From: Fuscovulum sp.
GTDB taxonomy: Bacteria; Pseudomonadota; Alphaproteobacteria; Rhodobacterales; Rhodobacteraceae
Direction: 5' to 3'
Assembly: GCA_035192965.1 (NCBI GenBank)
Contig: CP136571.1
Span: 2,066,501-2,130,500, forward strand
Length of the DNA stretch: 64,000 nt
The stretch's first letter is position 1; the number at the start of each line of letters is the position of its first letter. The notes under the pieces are model-generated. The model was not told the DNA's origin, made no database searches, and was given only the letters and a program-made list of their open reading frames with translations. Shown piece by piece: positions 53,725 through 62,183 of the stretch. Both the position numbers and the translations under genes were made by a program.

Positions 53725-54819
53725 TTGGCCGAAATCGTCATCCGCAATCTGCGCAAGGAATTCGGCGCCTTCACCGCCGTCAAAGGCTCCAGCTTCACCA
53801 TCAAGGATGGCGAATTCTTCATGCTGCTCGGCCCCTCGGGCTGCGGCAAGACCACCACCCTGCGCATGATCGCCGGGCTGGAACTTCCCACCTCCGGCCA
53901 GATCCTGATCGACGGCGAAGATGTCAGCATGAAACCCGCCTCACAGCGCGACATCGCCATGGTCTTCCAGATGTTCGCGCTCTACCCGCATATGAACGTG
54001 CGCAAGAACATCAGCTACCCGCTCGTCAGTCAGGGCGTCCCCAAGGCGCAGATCGCCGCCAAGGTGGCCGAGGTCGCCCGCATCCTTGGCATTGAATCTA
54101 TTCTGGACAAGCCAGTGGGCGGCCTTGCCGGTGGTGATCGTCAGCGTGTGGCGCTGGGCCGCGCCATCGTCCGCAATCCAAAGGCCTTCATGATGGATGA
54201 ACCGCTCGGCGCGCTGGATGCCGAATTCCGCGAACGCATGGCCGAAGAGCTGCGCGCCCTGCATGACAGGATGGGTGCCACCACCGTCTATGTCACCCAT
54301 GACCAGCTGGAGGCGATGCAGATGGGCGACAAGATCGTCGTGATGAACCACGGCGTTGTCGAACAATTCGGCACCCCGCAAGATATCTATGATCACCCCG
54401 CCACGCTCTTCGTGGCCGATTTCATCGGCAGCCCGGCCATGAACTTCCTGCGTTTTGACGGAACCGCAAAGCCGGGCGATCAAAGCGTCACCCTCGGCGG
54501 CACCCCCATCGCCCTGCCGGAACTGCAAGAGGCCGCCTCCGGCGCGCTGGTCCTGGGCGTGCGCCCTGAACATGTGGCGCTGGCCGATGATGCCCCCTAT
54601 CGCGGGCGGGTAGAGGCATCGGAATATCTGGGTACCACCCAGATCGTCACGCTCTCCACCGCCCATGGCCCGGTCAAGGCGCGCATCCCCTCGGGCGAGG
54701 TGGCGCGTCTGGGCGAAACCGTGGGCCTGCGGCTGAATGCGCGCACCCTGTCGCTGTTTGATGCCGGATCAGGCCGCGCCTTGCGCACGGCCGCCAATGC
54801 GGGGGTGCATCATGGCTGA
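53725..54819 (+). CDS. ABC transporter ATP-binding protein 1 (UgpC/MalK type, LAGGD signature)
   Basis: A 364-residue ATPase with Walker A GPSGCGKTTT, Q-loop VFQMFALYPH, Walker B FMMDEPLGALD, H-loop VTHDQLEAMQMGD and a TOBE region (GVRPEHVALADDAPYRGRV). The signature motif reads LAGGDRQRVALGRA and not LSGGQ, so one of the two composite ATP sites may be weaker. The start is TTG 53725 behind GGAGA, one base after the VOC stop. It overlaps the second ATPase gene. Confidence 0.92.
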   Translation: MAEIVIRNLRKEFGAFTAVKGSSFTIKDGEFFMLLGPSGCGKTTTLRMIAGLELPTSGQILIDGEDVSMKPASQRDIAMVFQMFALYPHMNVRKNISYPLVSQGVPKAQIAAKVAEVARILGIESILDKPVGGLAGGDRQRVALGRAIVRNPKAFMMDEPLGALDAEFRERMAEELRALHDRMGATTVYVTHDQLEAMQMGDKIVVMNHGVVEQFGTPQDIYDHPATLFVADFIGSPAMNFLRFDGTAKPGDQSVTLGGTPIALPELQEAASGALVLGVRPEHVALADDAPYRGRVEASEYLGTTQIVTLSTAHGPVKARIPSGEVARLGETVGLRLNARTLSLFDAGSGRALRTAANAGVHHG

Positions 54820-55804
54820 GGTTGTCCTGTCCGGCCTGACCAAATCCTTTGGCGCCACCCGCGCCCTATCGGATGTGTCGATGACCATTCCTGACGGGTC
54901 CTTCGTCGTGCTCCTGGGCCCCACCGGGGCAGGCAAGACCACCACACTACGCCTGATCGCGGGCCTTGACCGCCCCGATGCAGGCGACATCGCCATCGCG
55001 GGCCGCTCTGTCCGTGATGACATGCCCGCGCAGCGCGATGTGGCGATGGTCTTTCAGCAATATTCGCTCTACCCGCATCTCACCGTCCGCGACAATCTGG
55101 CCTTTCCCCTGCGCTCTCCCGTGATGAACTGGCCCGAGGCGCAGATTTCTAGTAAAATCAATGAAGTGGCCTCCGTTCTTCGCATCGCGCATAAACTCGA
55201 CAACAAGGCGACCCAGTTGTCCGGGGGCGAGATGCAGCGCGTCTCCATCGGGCGTGCGCTGGTCCGCAACCCGCGCATTTACCTGATGGATGAACCGCTC
55301 TCCTCGCTGGACGCCAAACTCCGCGCCGATCTGCGCATCGAGCTTAAACGCATCCATGCCGAACTGGGGGCCACCTTCCTTTACGTGACCCATGACCAGA
55401 TCGAGGCAATGACGATGGCCACCCATGTCGGCGTGCTGGATCAGGGCCGCCTCGTGCAATTCGGCACCCCGCGCGAGATCTATGAAAACCCCGTCTCCGC
55501 CTATGTAGCCAGCCGCCTGGGCCAGCCGCGCATCAACCTGTTGCCCGCCAATGCTTTCGGGGCCGCACCTGCCGGGGCGGCACAGATTGGCCTGCGCCCG
55601 GAACATGTGGCGCTGGGCGACGGCCAGCCCGCGACCGTGCGCCGGGTGGAACATCTGGGCGACCAGACCCGCCTGCACCTGACCATGGGCGGGCATGAGA
55701 TCATCACTCTGGCCGATCCCCATACACCGCTTTCCCCCGGCGACAGCCTTTCCATCCGCCCCGACAACCCGCTCTGGTTTGACGCCAGCGGCAACCGCAT
55801 CTGA
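54812..55804 (+). CDS. ABC transporter ATP-binding protein 2 (UgpC/MalK type)
   Basis: A 330-residue ATPase with Walker A GPTGAGKTTT, Q-loop VFQQYSLYPH, canonical-like signature LSGGEMQRVSIGRAL, Walker B YLMDEPLSSLD and H-loop VTHDQIEAMTMAT. The TOBE-like tail is shorter than in ATPase 1. Together with ATPase 1 it probably forms a heterodimer. ATG 54812 overlaps the end of ATPase 1 by 8 bases. Confidence 0.93.
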   Translation: MAEVVLSGLTKSFGATRALSDVSMTIPDGSFVVLLGPTGAGKTTTLRLIAGLDRPDAGDIAIAGRSVRDDMPAQRDVAMVFQQYSLYPHLTVRDNLAFPLRSPVMNWPEAQISSKINEVASVLRIAHKLDNKATQLSGGEMQRVSIGRALVRNPRIYLMDEPLSSLDAKLRADLRIELKRIHAELGATFLYVTHDQIEAMTMATHVGVLDQGRLVQFGTPREIYENPVSAYVASRLGQPRINLLPANAFGAAPAGAAQIGLRPEHVALGDGQPATVRRVEHLGDQTRLHLTMGGHEIITLADPHTPLSPGDSLSIRPDNPLWFDASGNRI

Positions 55805-55816
55805 CAGGAGCCCGCC

Positions 55817-57439
55817 ATGAAGCAGTTCATGAACAGCAAGGAAACCCTGGTGACCGAGGCGCTGGATGGCCTGATCCGCACCTCCAACGGGCGATTGGCG
55901 CGGCTGGATGGCTATCCGCATATCAAAGTCGTGGTCCGCACCGATTGGGACCGGTCCAAGGTCGCGCTGGTGTCGGGCGGCGGCTCGGGCCATGAACCCA
56001 GCCATGCCGGTTTCGTGGGGCAGGGGATGTTGACTGCCGCCGTCTGCGGCGATGTCTTCGCCTCACCCTCTGTCGATGCCGTTCTGGCAGGGATTCTGGC
56101 GGTGACGGGCAAGGCTGGCTGCTTGCTGATCGTCAAGAATTACACCGGCGACCGCCTCAACTTCGGCCTCGCCGCCGAACGGGCGCGGGCTTTCGGGCTC
56201 AAGGTTTCCATGGTCATCGTCGATGACGATGTGGCCCTGCCAGATCTGCCGCAGGCGCGTGGGGTGGCGGGCACGCTGTTCGTCCACAAGATCGCCGGGG
56301 CCATGGCCGAAGCCGGGACCGATCTCGACACCATCTCAACCGCCGCCCGCCGCATCATCGACGGGGCCATTTCCATCGGCATGTCGCTCGATACCTGCAC
56401 CGTTCCGGGCTCGCCCAAGGAAGACCGCATCAGCGCGGGAAAGGCGGAACTGGGCCTTGGCATCCATGGCGAGGCCGGGGTGGAACAGGTCGATTTCTCC
56501 GGCGCCCGCGCCGCCATGGCCATGGTCGTCGACAGGCTGCTTCCCCGCCTCGGTACCGGCGATCACGTGGCGTTGTTGAACAACCTCGGCTCCACCACGC
56601 CGCTTGAAATGTCGGTGCTGGCCGAAGAACTCGCCCGATCTGCCATCGGTGACCGTGTCAAATGGATGATCGGCCCCGCCCCCCTGATGACATCGCTCGA
56701 CATGCACGGCTTCTCCGTCTCGCTCCTACCGGTCACGCAGACCGAGGTGGCGCACCTCTCCGCCCCCGCCGCCCCCCCAGCCTGGCCGCCGCTGGCCACG
56801 CTGGCCCCTGTCGCCACCCGCCCGCTGCCCGATGGTCTGGCCCCCATCCTGCCCGTGCCTTCCCCCCATCCCGCCCGCCGCGCCCTGCTGGACCGCTGCT
56901 GCCAGGCGCTCATCGCCTGCGAGACAGACCTGAACGCGCTGGATGCCAAGTCGGGTGACGGCGATACCGGTTCCACCCTCGCCGGGGCTGCCCGCGCGCT
57001 GCAATCCGCGCTGGACAGGTTGCCGTTGGCCGATCCCACCCAGCTTTACCGCGCCATCGGGATGGAGCTGTCGCAAACCATGGGTGGATCCTCCGGCGTT
57101 CTGCTGGCCATCTTCTTCGCCGCCGCCGGCGATGCCTCGGCCTCTGGCAAGGATTGGATCGGCGCGCTGTCCGCCGGCCTTGACCGCGTGATGCAAGTGG
57201 GCGGTGCCGCCCCCGGCCACCGCACCCTGATCGACGCACTCGCCCCGGCCCTTGCCGCCCTGCCACAAGGCGTCGCCGCCGCCGCCGCCGCCGCCCGCGC
57301 CGGGGCCGACAGCACCGCCCAGATGACCCGCGCTAAGGCGGGCCGCGCCTCCTATCTCTCGGCAGACAAGCTGGCAGGGTATAACGACCCCGGTGCCGAA
57401 GGCGTTGCACGACTTCTTGAAACCCTCGCCGCAGGCTGA
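55817..57439 (+). CDS. dihydroxyacetone kinase-family protein (fused DhaK-DhaL)
   Basis: A 540-residue ATP-dependent ketose kinase. The DhaK half has LVSGGGSGHEPSHAGFVGQG and His217 in GLGIHGEAGVEQ, the histidine that binds the keto substrate covalently. The DhaL half (from about residue 350) has the Mg-ATP motif DAKSGDGDTGSTLAGAARAL. Fused forms use ATP, not PTS phosphate. The family includes dihydroxyacetone kinases and tetrulose (erythrulose) kinases, so the exact substrate is open. It closes the ABC operon and would phosphorylate the imported compound or its oxidation product. Confidence 0.92.
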   Translation: MKQFMNSKETLVTEALDGLIRTSNGRLARLDGYPHIKVVVRTDWDRSKVALVSGGGSGHEPSHAGFVGQGMLTAAVCGDVFASPSVDAVLAGILAVTGKAGCLLIVKNYTGDRLNFGLAAERARAFGLKVSMVIVDDDVALPDLPQARGVAGTLFVHKIAGAMAEAGTDLDTISTAARRIIDGAISIGMSLDTCTVPGSPKEDRISAGKAELGLGIHGEAGVEQVDFSGARAAMAMVVDRLLPRLGTGDHVALLNNLGSTTPLEMSVLAEELARSAIGDRVKWMIGPAPLMTSLDMHGFSVSLLPVTQTEVAHLSAPAAPPAWPPLATLAPVATRPLPDGLAPILPVPSPHPARRALLDRCCQALIACETDLNALDAKSGDGDTGSTLAGAARALQSALDRLPLADPTQLYRAIGMELSQTMGGSSGVLLAIFFAAAGDASASGKDWIGALSAGLDRVMQVGGAAPGHRTLIDALAPALAALPQGVAAAAAAARAGADSTAQMTRAKAGRASYLSADKLAGYNDPGAEGVARLLETLAAG

Positions 57440-57477
57440 CCCCTTACATCGACGGGCATTCCCGCTATGGTGCGCGC

Positions 57478-58395
57478 ATGCCCGTCGATCCCGCCTCAAT
57501 CTGCGTCCTCGCCAACCCCGGATCGGGCCGCGCCAGCCGTGACGGCACCGCGATCCCGAAGGCGATGGCCGTCTTTGGCCCCGATGTCCCCCTGCGCCGC
57601 CTGACCGAAGGCGAAACCTTCGCCGATGCGGTGAAACAGGCTCTCGCCGACGGCTTCACCACCATCGTCGCCGCTGGCGGCGATGGCACCGTGACCGGCA
57701 TCGCGCAGGCGCTTCTTGGCACAGAGGCCAGCCTTGCCATCCTGCCCCTTGGCACCTTCAACTTCGTCTCCCGCGGCCTTGGCCTGTCCGAGGATCCCGA
57801 AGCCGCCGCCCGCGCCATCCTCGCCGGTCACCCGCACCGAATTTCCGTGGGCACCGTCAATGACCAGCTGTTCCTGAACAATGTCAGCCTCGGCCTTTAC
57901 CCCCGCATCCTGTCAGAACGTGAGGCGATGTATGCCCGCTGGGGCCGCTTTCGCGTGCTGGCCTATTGGACAGTGCTCGCCACCCTGATCCGCGCCCAAC
58001 GCACGCCCTCCTTCACCATCGAAACCGAAGACGGCAGCCGCACCCTGCGCACGCCCCTGATCTTCATCGCCCGCTCGGCCTATCAGTTGGAACGCTTCGG
58101 CCTGTCTGGGGCCGACATCATCAGCGATGACCGCTTCGCCGTCTTCATCGCCCGCTCCGGCACACGCTGGCACCTGATGAAACTGGCTTTCCACCTTGCC
58201 CGCAAGCGGCTGGATGCAGGCACCGATGTGGAACTGTTCAGCGCCCATAGCCTGACGATCCGCACCCCGCGCCGTCGCCCCCGTGTGGCCTTTGATGGGG
58301 AAAAGCGCCGGATGCTTGCCCCGCTCAGCTTCAAGATCCACTCCGATGCCCTGTCCATCGTCATCCCGGATGTGCAGGATCGCGTCACCCCATGA
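57478..58395 (+). CDS. diacylglycerol/lipid kinase-family protein
   Basis: A 305-residue DAGK-like kinase with the nucleotide segment LANPGSGRASRDG and the GGDGT motif IVAAGGDGTVTGIAQALLG, then LPLGTFNFVSRGLGL. The C-terminal lipid-binding-type beta domain contains SAYQLERFGLSGADI. The lipid substrate is unknown. It starts 38 bases after the kinase operon, and its stop overlaps the phosphoesterase gene as ATGA. Confidence 0.9.
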   Translation: MPVDPASICVLANPGSGRASRDGTAIPKAMAVFGPDVPLRRLTEGETFADAVKQALADGFTTIVAAGGDGTVTGIAQALLGTEASLAILPLGTFNFVSRGLGLSEDPEAAARAILAGHPHRISVGTVNDQLFLNNVSLGLYPRILSEREAMYARWGRFRVLAYWTVLATLIRAQRTPSFTIETEDGSRTLRTPLIFIARSAYQLERFGLSGADIISDDRFAVFIARSGTRWHLMKLAFHLARKRLDAGTDVELFSAHSLTIRTPRRRPRVAFDGEKRRMLAPLSFKIHSDALSIVIPDVQDRVTP

Positions 58396-59168
58396 CGCGC
58401 ATCATCCACCTGTCCGATCCGCATTTCGGCACCGTCCCGCCGGATTTGCCCCGCGCATTGGCCGCCACGCTGGCGACCCTTGCCCCCGATGCCGTGGTCT
58501 TGTCGGGTGACCTGACACAGCGCGCACGTCCCGGCCAATTCGCCGCCGCCCGTGATTTCATCGCATCCTGCCCGTCGCCGCTGCTGGCCATCCCCGGCAA
58601 TCACGACATTCCCCTGTTCAACCTGCCGCTGCGCCTGCTGGCCCCGTGGCGCAACTGGAACCGCGGCCTGTCGCTCCCGTTGGAAGGGGAAGTTACCACC
58701 CCCCGCGCCCTGATCGCCGGGATCAACACCGCCAACCCCCACGTATGGAAGGATGGCCGCATCCACCCCGCGCAACTGGACCGCCTTGCCACGCTCTTCG
58801 CCCGCGCGGGGGATCGCCGCCGCATCGTGGCGCTGCATCACCCGCCCGAACCGCCCAACAGCGAGGCTCCCTCGCTGGCGGGCGCGGCCGTGGCTGTGGC
58901 GGCCTTCGCCCGGATGGGTGTGGATATGCTGTTGTCAGGCCATTTGCATTTCACCCATATCGCGCCGCTGACCGCCGCCCCGACCATCCTGTCGGTGCAG
59001 GCAGGCACCTGCCTGTCTTCACGTACCCGCAACGATGGCAACGCCTTCTCGATGATCGACCTGACGGATGAAGGCGGGACCATCACCCATTTCCGCGCCG
59101 CAAGCGACGGCAGCTTCAAACCCGATGCCGCCACCGCATGGGCGCGCACAGCCGAAGGCTGGCGCTAA
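58392..59168 (+). CDS. metallophosphoesterase
   Basis: A 258-residue calcineurin-like phosphoesterase with all metal motifs: IIHLSDPHFG, LSGDLTQ, IPGNHDIP, ALHHPPEP and LLSGHLHFTHI. The form is similar to cAMP phosphodiesterase CpdA and relatives, but the substrate cannot be set. It is coupled to the lipid kinase gene, suggesting work on a phospholipid or its head group. It overlaps the convergent oxidoreductase gene by 4 bases. Confidence 0.92.
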   Translation: MTRIIHLSDPHFGTVPPDLPRALAATLATLAPDAVVLSGDLTQRARPGQFAAARDFIASCPSPLLAIPGNHDIPLFNLPLRLLAPWRNWNRGLSLPLEGEVTTPRALIAGINTANPHVWKDGRIHPAQLDRLATLFARAGDRRRIVALHHPPEPPNSEAPSLAGAAVAVAAFARMGVDMLLSGHLHFTHIAPLTAAPTILSVQAGTCLSSRTRNDGNAFSMIDLTDEGGTITHFRAASDGSFKPDAATAWARTAEGWR

Positions 59169-60181
59169 AGCGAAACCGTCTCGCCCATATCGGCAGCCCG
59201 GATTGCCGCCAACACCATCGCCAGCGTCCCGATGTTATGCGCCCCACTGGGCTCCATCGCCGCCCCACCCGACAGGGCGACAGGCAACTGCCCCTGAAAC
59301 GCCGCCACCGAATCCTGTATCAGATGCCATGGCTTTGCGCCCCAGACGGGGCAGGGCGGTTCCACCACCCGCTCTTCCACGCCATCCGCGCGGTGCAGGC
59401 GCAGGCGAAACCCGTCCTCCAAGGTGATCGACCCGTCATCCCCTTCGATCTGCAACAGGCTTTGCGGAAACGGATCGGGCGACAGCACCGAATGAAAGCT
59501 GCATTCCACCGTGCTCACCGCGCCCGACCCGTGCCGGACCAGCGCCTGAAACGCATCAAACCCGGTCACGCGGGGATTGCGCCGCTGCACTTCGCAGGAC
59601 AGGCGCGTGGCATCGCCCATCAGGTGCCGCACCATATCAAACAGATGGAGCCCAATATCCGTCAGCGCCAGATCGCGCACCTCCGCCAGATAGGGTTGAT
59701 TGGCATAGATGTCATAGCCATGCCGGAACGACAGGCGCAGCCAGCGCGGCACGCCGATGGCCCCGGCATCCAGCAGGGCCTTCACCTCGCGGATCGGGCG
59801 TTGCCAGCGGAAATTCTCATGCACCGCCAGCATCACGCCCCGCGCCTCGCAGGCGGCGACCATGGAAGCGGCATCCTCCAACGTCTCGGCAAAAGGTTTC
59901 TGGCAGATCACCAGCCGTGCATGCTGGGCTGCCAGTTCCACCAGCGCGCGGTGTGATCCTACGGTCGTGGCGATATCCACGAAATCCGGGCGCAGTGTTG
60001 CCAGCATCTCAGCCGCATCCGTTCCCCAATGGGCAATGCCGAAATCGCGGGCATAGGCTTCGGCCTTGGCTGGATCACGGTCGCAAACCCCGATGATGCC
60101 CGCCCCCGGCAAATCGGCCCAAGCTGCCATGTGATTGCGCGCAAAGAACCCGCAGCCAACCAGAACACCGCGAAAATCCAT
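59165..60181 (-). CDS. Gfo/Idh/MocA-family oxidoreductase
   Basis: A 338-residue NAD(P)-dependent dehydrogenase of sugars or polyols. The Rossmann start is VLVGCGFFARNHMAAWADLP. The catalytic Lys is in VICQKPFAETLEDA, the family's EKP motif in QKP form. The C-terminal substrate domain includes LALTDIGLHLFDMVRHLMG with Asp and His. It lies downstream of the polyamine-type ABC genes on the same strand but after a 253-bp gap, so operon membership is unsure. Confidence 0.9.
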   Translation of the reverse strand: MDFRGVLVGCGFFARNHMAAWADLPGAGIIGVCDRDPAKAEAYARDFGIAHWGTDAAEMLATLRPDFVDIATTVGSHRALVELAAQHARLVICQKPFAETLEDAASMVAACEARGVMLAVHENFRWQRPIREVKALLDAGAIGVPRWLRLSFRHGYDIYANQPYLAEVRDLALTDIGLHLFDMVRHLMGDATRLSCEVQRRNPRVTGFDAFQALVRHGSGAVSTVECSFHSVLSPDPFPQSLLQIEGDDGSITLEDGFRLRLHRADGVEERVVEPPCPVWGAKPWHLIQDSVAAFQGQLPVALSGGAAMEPSGAHNIGTLAMVLAAIRAADMGETVSL

Positions 60182-60301
60182 CCTGTCGATCCCCTTCCGG
60201 CACGCGGCCCAACTGGCTCACTCATTATACCAGTGTCATTCGCCGGACAAGCAAACCGGGCGGTGACCGTGAACGAAACCTGAATCGAGGGTGCGTCGCG
60301 T

Positions 60302-60349
60302 ATGCACAGCTGTCTGCACAGGCGTCTGCACCGCCTGCTGCACAGCCAA
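60302..60349. repeat. four tandem 12-bp imperfect repeats
   Basis: Units ATGCACAGCTGT, CTGCACAGGCGT, CTGCACCGCCTG and CTGCACAGCCAA run head to tail with a strict 12-bp period; TGCAC is invariant. They lie in the 253-bp gap upstream of the Gfo/Idh/MocA gene and after the last permease gene. They could be tandem protein-binding sites or a decaying minisatellite. Confidence 0.7.
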
Positions 60350-60378
60350 AATAATCAATTTGGGAAAAACAGGGTAGG

Positions 60379-60396
60379 GCAAGGCGTGTGAAACGC
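60379..60396 (-). terminator. weak hairpin downstream of the ABC permease genes
   Basis: AGGCG and CGCCT (within AAGGCGTGTGAAACGCCT) form a short stem about 40 bases after the permease stop. On the minus strand a TTTTT run follows about 16 bases later. It is a poor intrinsic terminator at best. Confidence 0.3.
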
Positions 60397-60434
60397 CTAG
60401 CTGAAAGCCATCTAGGGCCAGGTAGCCGCTGCGC

Positions 60435-61244
60435 CTATTCCTCGACCGTGATCTGTGCCATCCGCCGCTCAATCCGCCGCCGACGCACCTCATAAAGGAT
60501 CGCCATGATGATCGTTATGCCGATCATGATCACGGCCAAGGCATTGATCGTGGGCGTAATTCCAGCGCGCACTTTCGAGAATACATAGACCGTCAGCGTA
60601 TCCGCCCCGCCGCGCGTGAACTGCGTCACGTTGAAATTCTCGATGGATTGAAAGAAGGCTACCGCCGCCCCGGCCCCGATGGCGGGGTAAAGATGCGGCA
60701 GCAGGATGCGCTTCATCACCTGCCCATGGCTCGCCCCCAGGTCCAGCGCCGCCTCTTCCAGTGCAGGATCAAAGCTTTGCAACCGCGCCAGCACCAGCAG
60801 CATCACCATGGCGGCGATGTAACTGACCTGCCCCAGCACCGAAAGATGCAGCCCCGGTGGCACACCGATCTTGTTCCACATCAACAGGGTAGAAATCCCG
60901 ATGACCGCGCCGGGGATCAGGATCGTGGAAATCATCAACCCGTAGATGATCGACCGCAACCGCCCCGAAATGGAGTTGATCAAGATCGCCGCAGCCGTCC
61001 CCACAATCACCGCCAGCACGGCTACTGCCAAGGCCACGACAATCGTATTGCGAAAGGCGATCCACATCCGCTCATCCGCAGCCAGTTCCACGAACCACCG
61101 CCCCGTCGTGCCTTTCCATGGCACGATAGACGGCAGCTTGCTGTCATTGAACGCCGCCCCCGCCATCACAAGTAACGGAATAAGCAGGTAAATCAGGAAA
61201 GCGCCCATATACAGATGGGCAAGGGATTGTCTGAACTTGTACAT
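60435..61244 (-). CDS. spermidine/putrescine-type ABC permease 2 (PotC/PotI type)
   Basis: A 269-residue permease with about six helices (YMGAFLIYLLIPLLVMAGAA first) and the coupling loop PALEEAALDLGASHGQVMKR. The layout and length match PotC/PotI proteins for polyamines; related systems take other amino compounds or opines. A GGGAG site adjoins the ATG. It is the last gene of the minus-strand set binding protein-ATPase-permease-permease. Confidence 0.9.
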   Translation of the reverse strand: MYKFRQSLAHLYMGAFLIYLLIPLLVMAGAAFNDSKLPSIVPWKGTTGRWFVELAADERMWIAFRNTIVVALAVAVLAVIVGTAAAILINSISGRLRSIIYGLMISTILIPGAVIGISTLLMWNKIGVPPGLHLSVLGQVSYIAAMVMLLVLARLQSFDPALEEAALDLGASHGQVMKRILLPHLYPAIGAGAAVAFFQSIENFNVTQFTRGGADTLTVYVFSKVRAGITPTINALAVIMIGITIIMAILYEVRRRRIERRMAQITVEE

Positions 61245-61256
61245 CTCCCGCCCCCC

Positions 61257-62180
61257 TTATTTCGCGATGTCAGACAGCTTGACGCGGAAAATCCACATCA
61301 CGACGCTGACAAAAACGGTGCAGAGGAACAGCAGCAGGAACGCATAGGCCGATGCCGTATTCCAGTCGAGCGCGTCATTCATCCATTGCTGGATCGTCTG
61401 CGTGAACCATTGCGACGTTGTCGATCCCAGGATCGACGGCACCAGCAAGGACCCCGCCGACAGCATGAACACCATCACCGCCCCTGATGCGACACCCGGC
61501 TTGGCATGGGGCAGCACGATCCGCCAATGGATCTTCCACCACGGCGCCCCCAGATCCTCGGCCGCCTCGATCTGGTTTGTGTCCAGCGAAGAGATGGCGT
61601 TGTACAGTGGGAACAGCATGAACAGGATATAGGTGTAGACCAACCCGATCATCACCGCGTCGTAATCCGTGATCCACCGCACGGGTTTTTCGATGGCCCC
61701 GATAAACAGCAGCAACGAATTCAGCGGTCCCTTGAATGCCAGAATGATCCACCAAGCAAAGGCGCGCAGCACCTCGGACACCCACAAGGGCACGAACAGC
61801 AAAAGCATCAGCGTCGGCAACGACCGGGGATTGACGATCTTCGCCATGTAGTACGCCACCGGATAGGCAAAGGCGAAGCACAGCAGGGTGACAACAACCG
61901 AATACCAGATCGTCAGCGAAAAGGTCATCACGTGGACCGGCACCGTGATCGGCATGCCAAGGATCGAGGTTTCGATCATGCCATCGAAAACCTTCAGGTA
62001 GTTGTTGACCGAATAGGTATCCCGCGGCCCGCCGATTTCGGTCACAGGCAAATAGGGCCGGAAGGAACTTTCAAAGAGCGTGATGTTGGGGATGATGACA
62101 AGGATCAGCAACCAAAAGGCCACGATCAGGCACATCAACCCTGTCAGCCCAAGCCCGTAACGGCGGATCAGGTCCTGCAT
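61257..62180 (-). CDS. spermidine/putrescine-type ABC permease 1 (PotB/PotH type)
   Basis: A 307-residue permease (LGLTGLMCLIVAFWLLILVI first helix) with coupling loop NQIEAAEDLGAPWWKIHWRI and LSAGSLLVPSILGSTTSQWF, a PotB/PotH-like segment. The first periplasmic loop is extended (about residues 35-75). It begins 3 bases after the ATPase gene. Confidence 0.9.
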   Translation of the reverse strand: MQDLIRRYGLGLTGLMCLIVAFWLLILVIIPNITLFESSFRPYLPVTEIGGPRDTYSVNNYLKVFDGMIETSILGMPITVPVHVMTFSLTIWYSVVVTLLCFAFAYPVAYYMAKIVNPRSLPTLMLLLFVPLWVSEVLRAFAWWIILAFKGPLNSLLLFIGAIEKPVRWITDYDAVMIGLVYTYILFMLFPLYNAISSLDTNQIEAAEDLGAPWWKIHWRIVLPHAKPGVASGAVMVFMLSAGSLLVPSILGSTTSQWFTQTIQQWMNDALDWNTASAYAFLLLFLCTVFVSVVMWIFRVKLSDIAK

Positions 62181-62183
62181 GGC

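Noticed and set aside
53725..55804. Adjacent ATPase genes considered as a recent tandem duplication
   Set aside because: Motifs, lengths and C-terminal regions differ clearly, and paired distinct ATPases are known in glycerol-type importers.
60236..60493. Possible small minus-strand gene in the gap before the Gfo/Idh/MocA gene
   Set aside because: It overlaps the end of the permease gene. Its only feature, AVQQAVQTPVQTAVHT, is the translation of the 12-bp repeats. It has no ribosome site.
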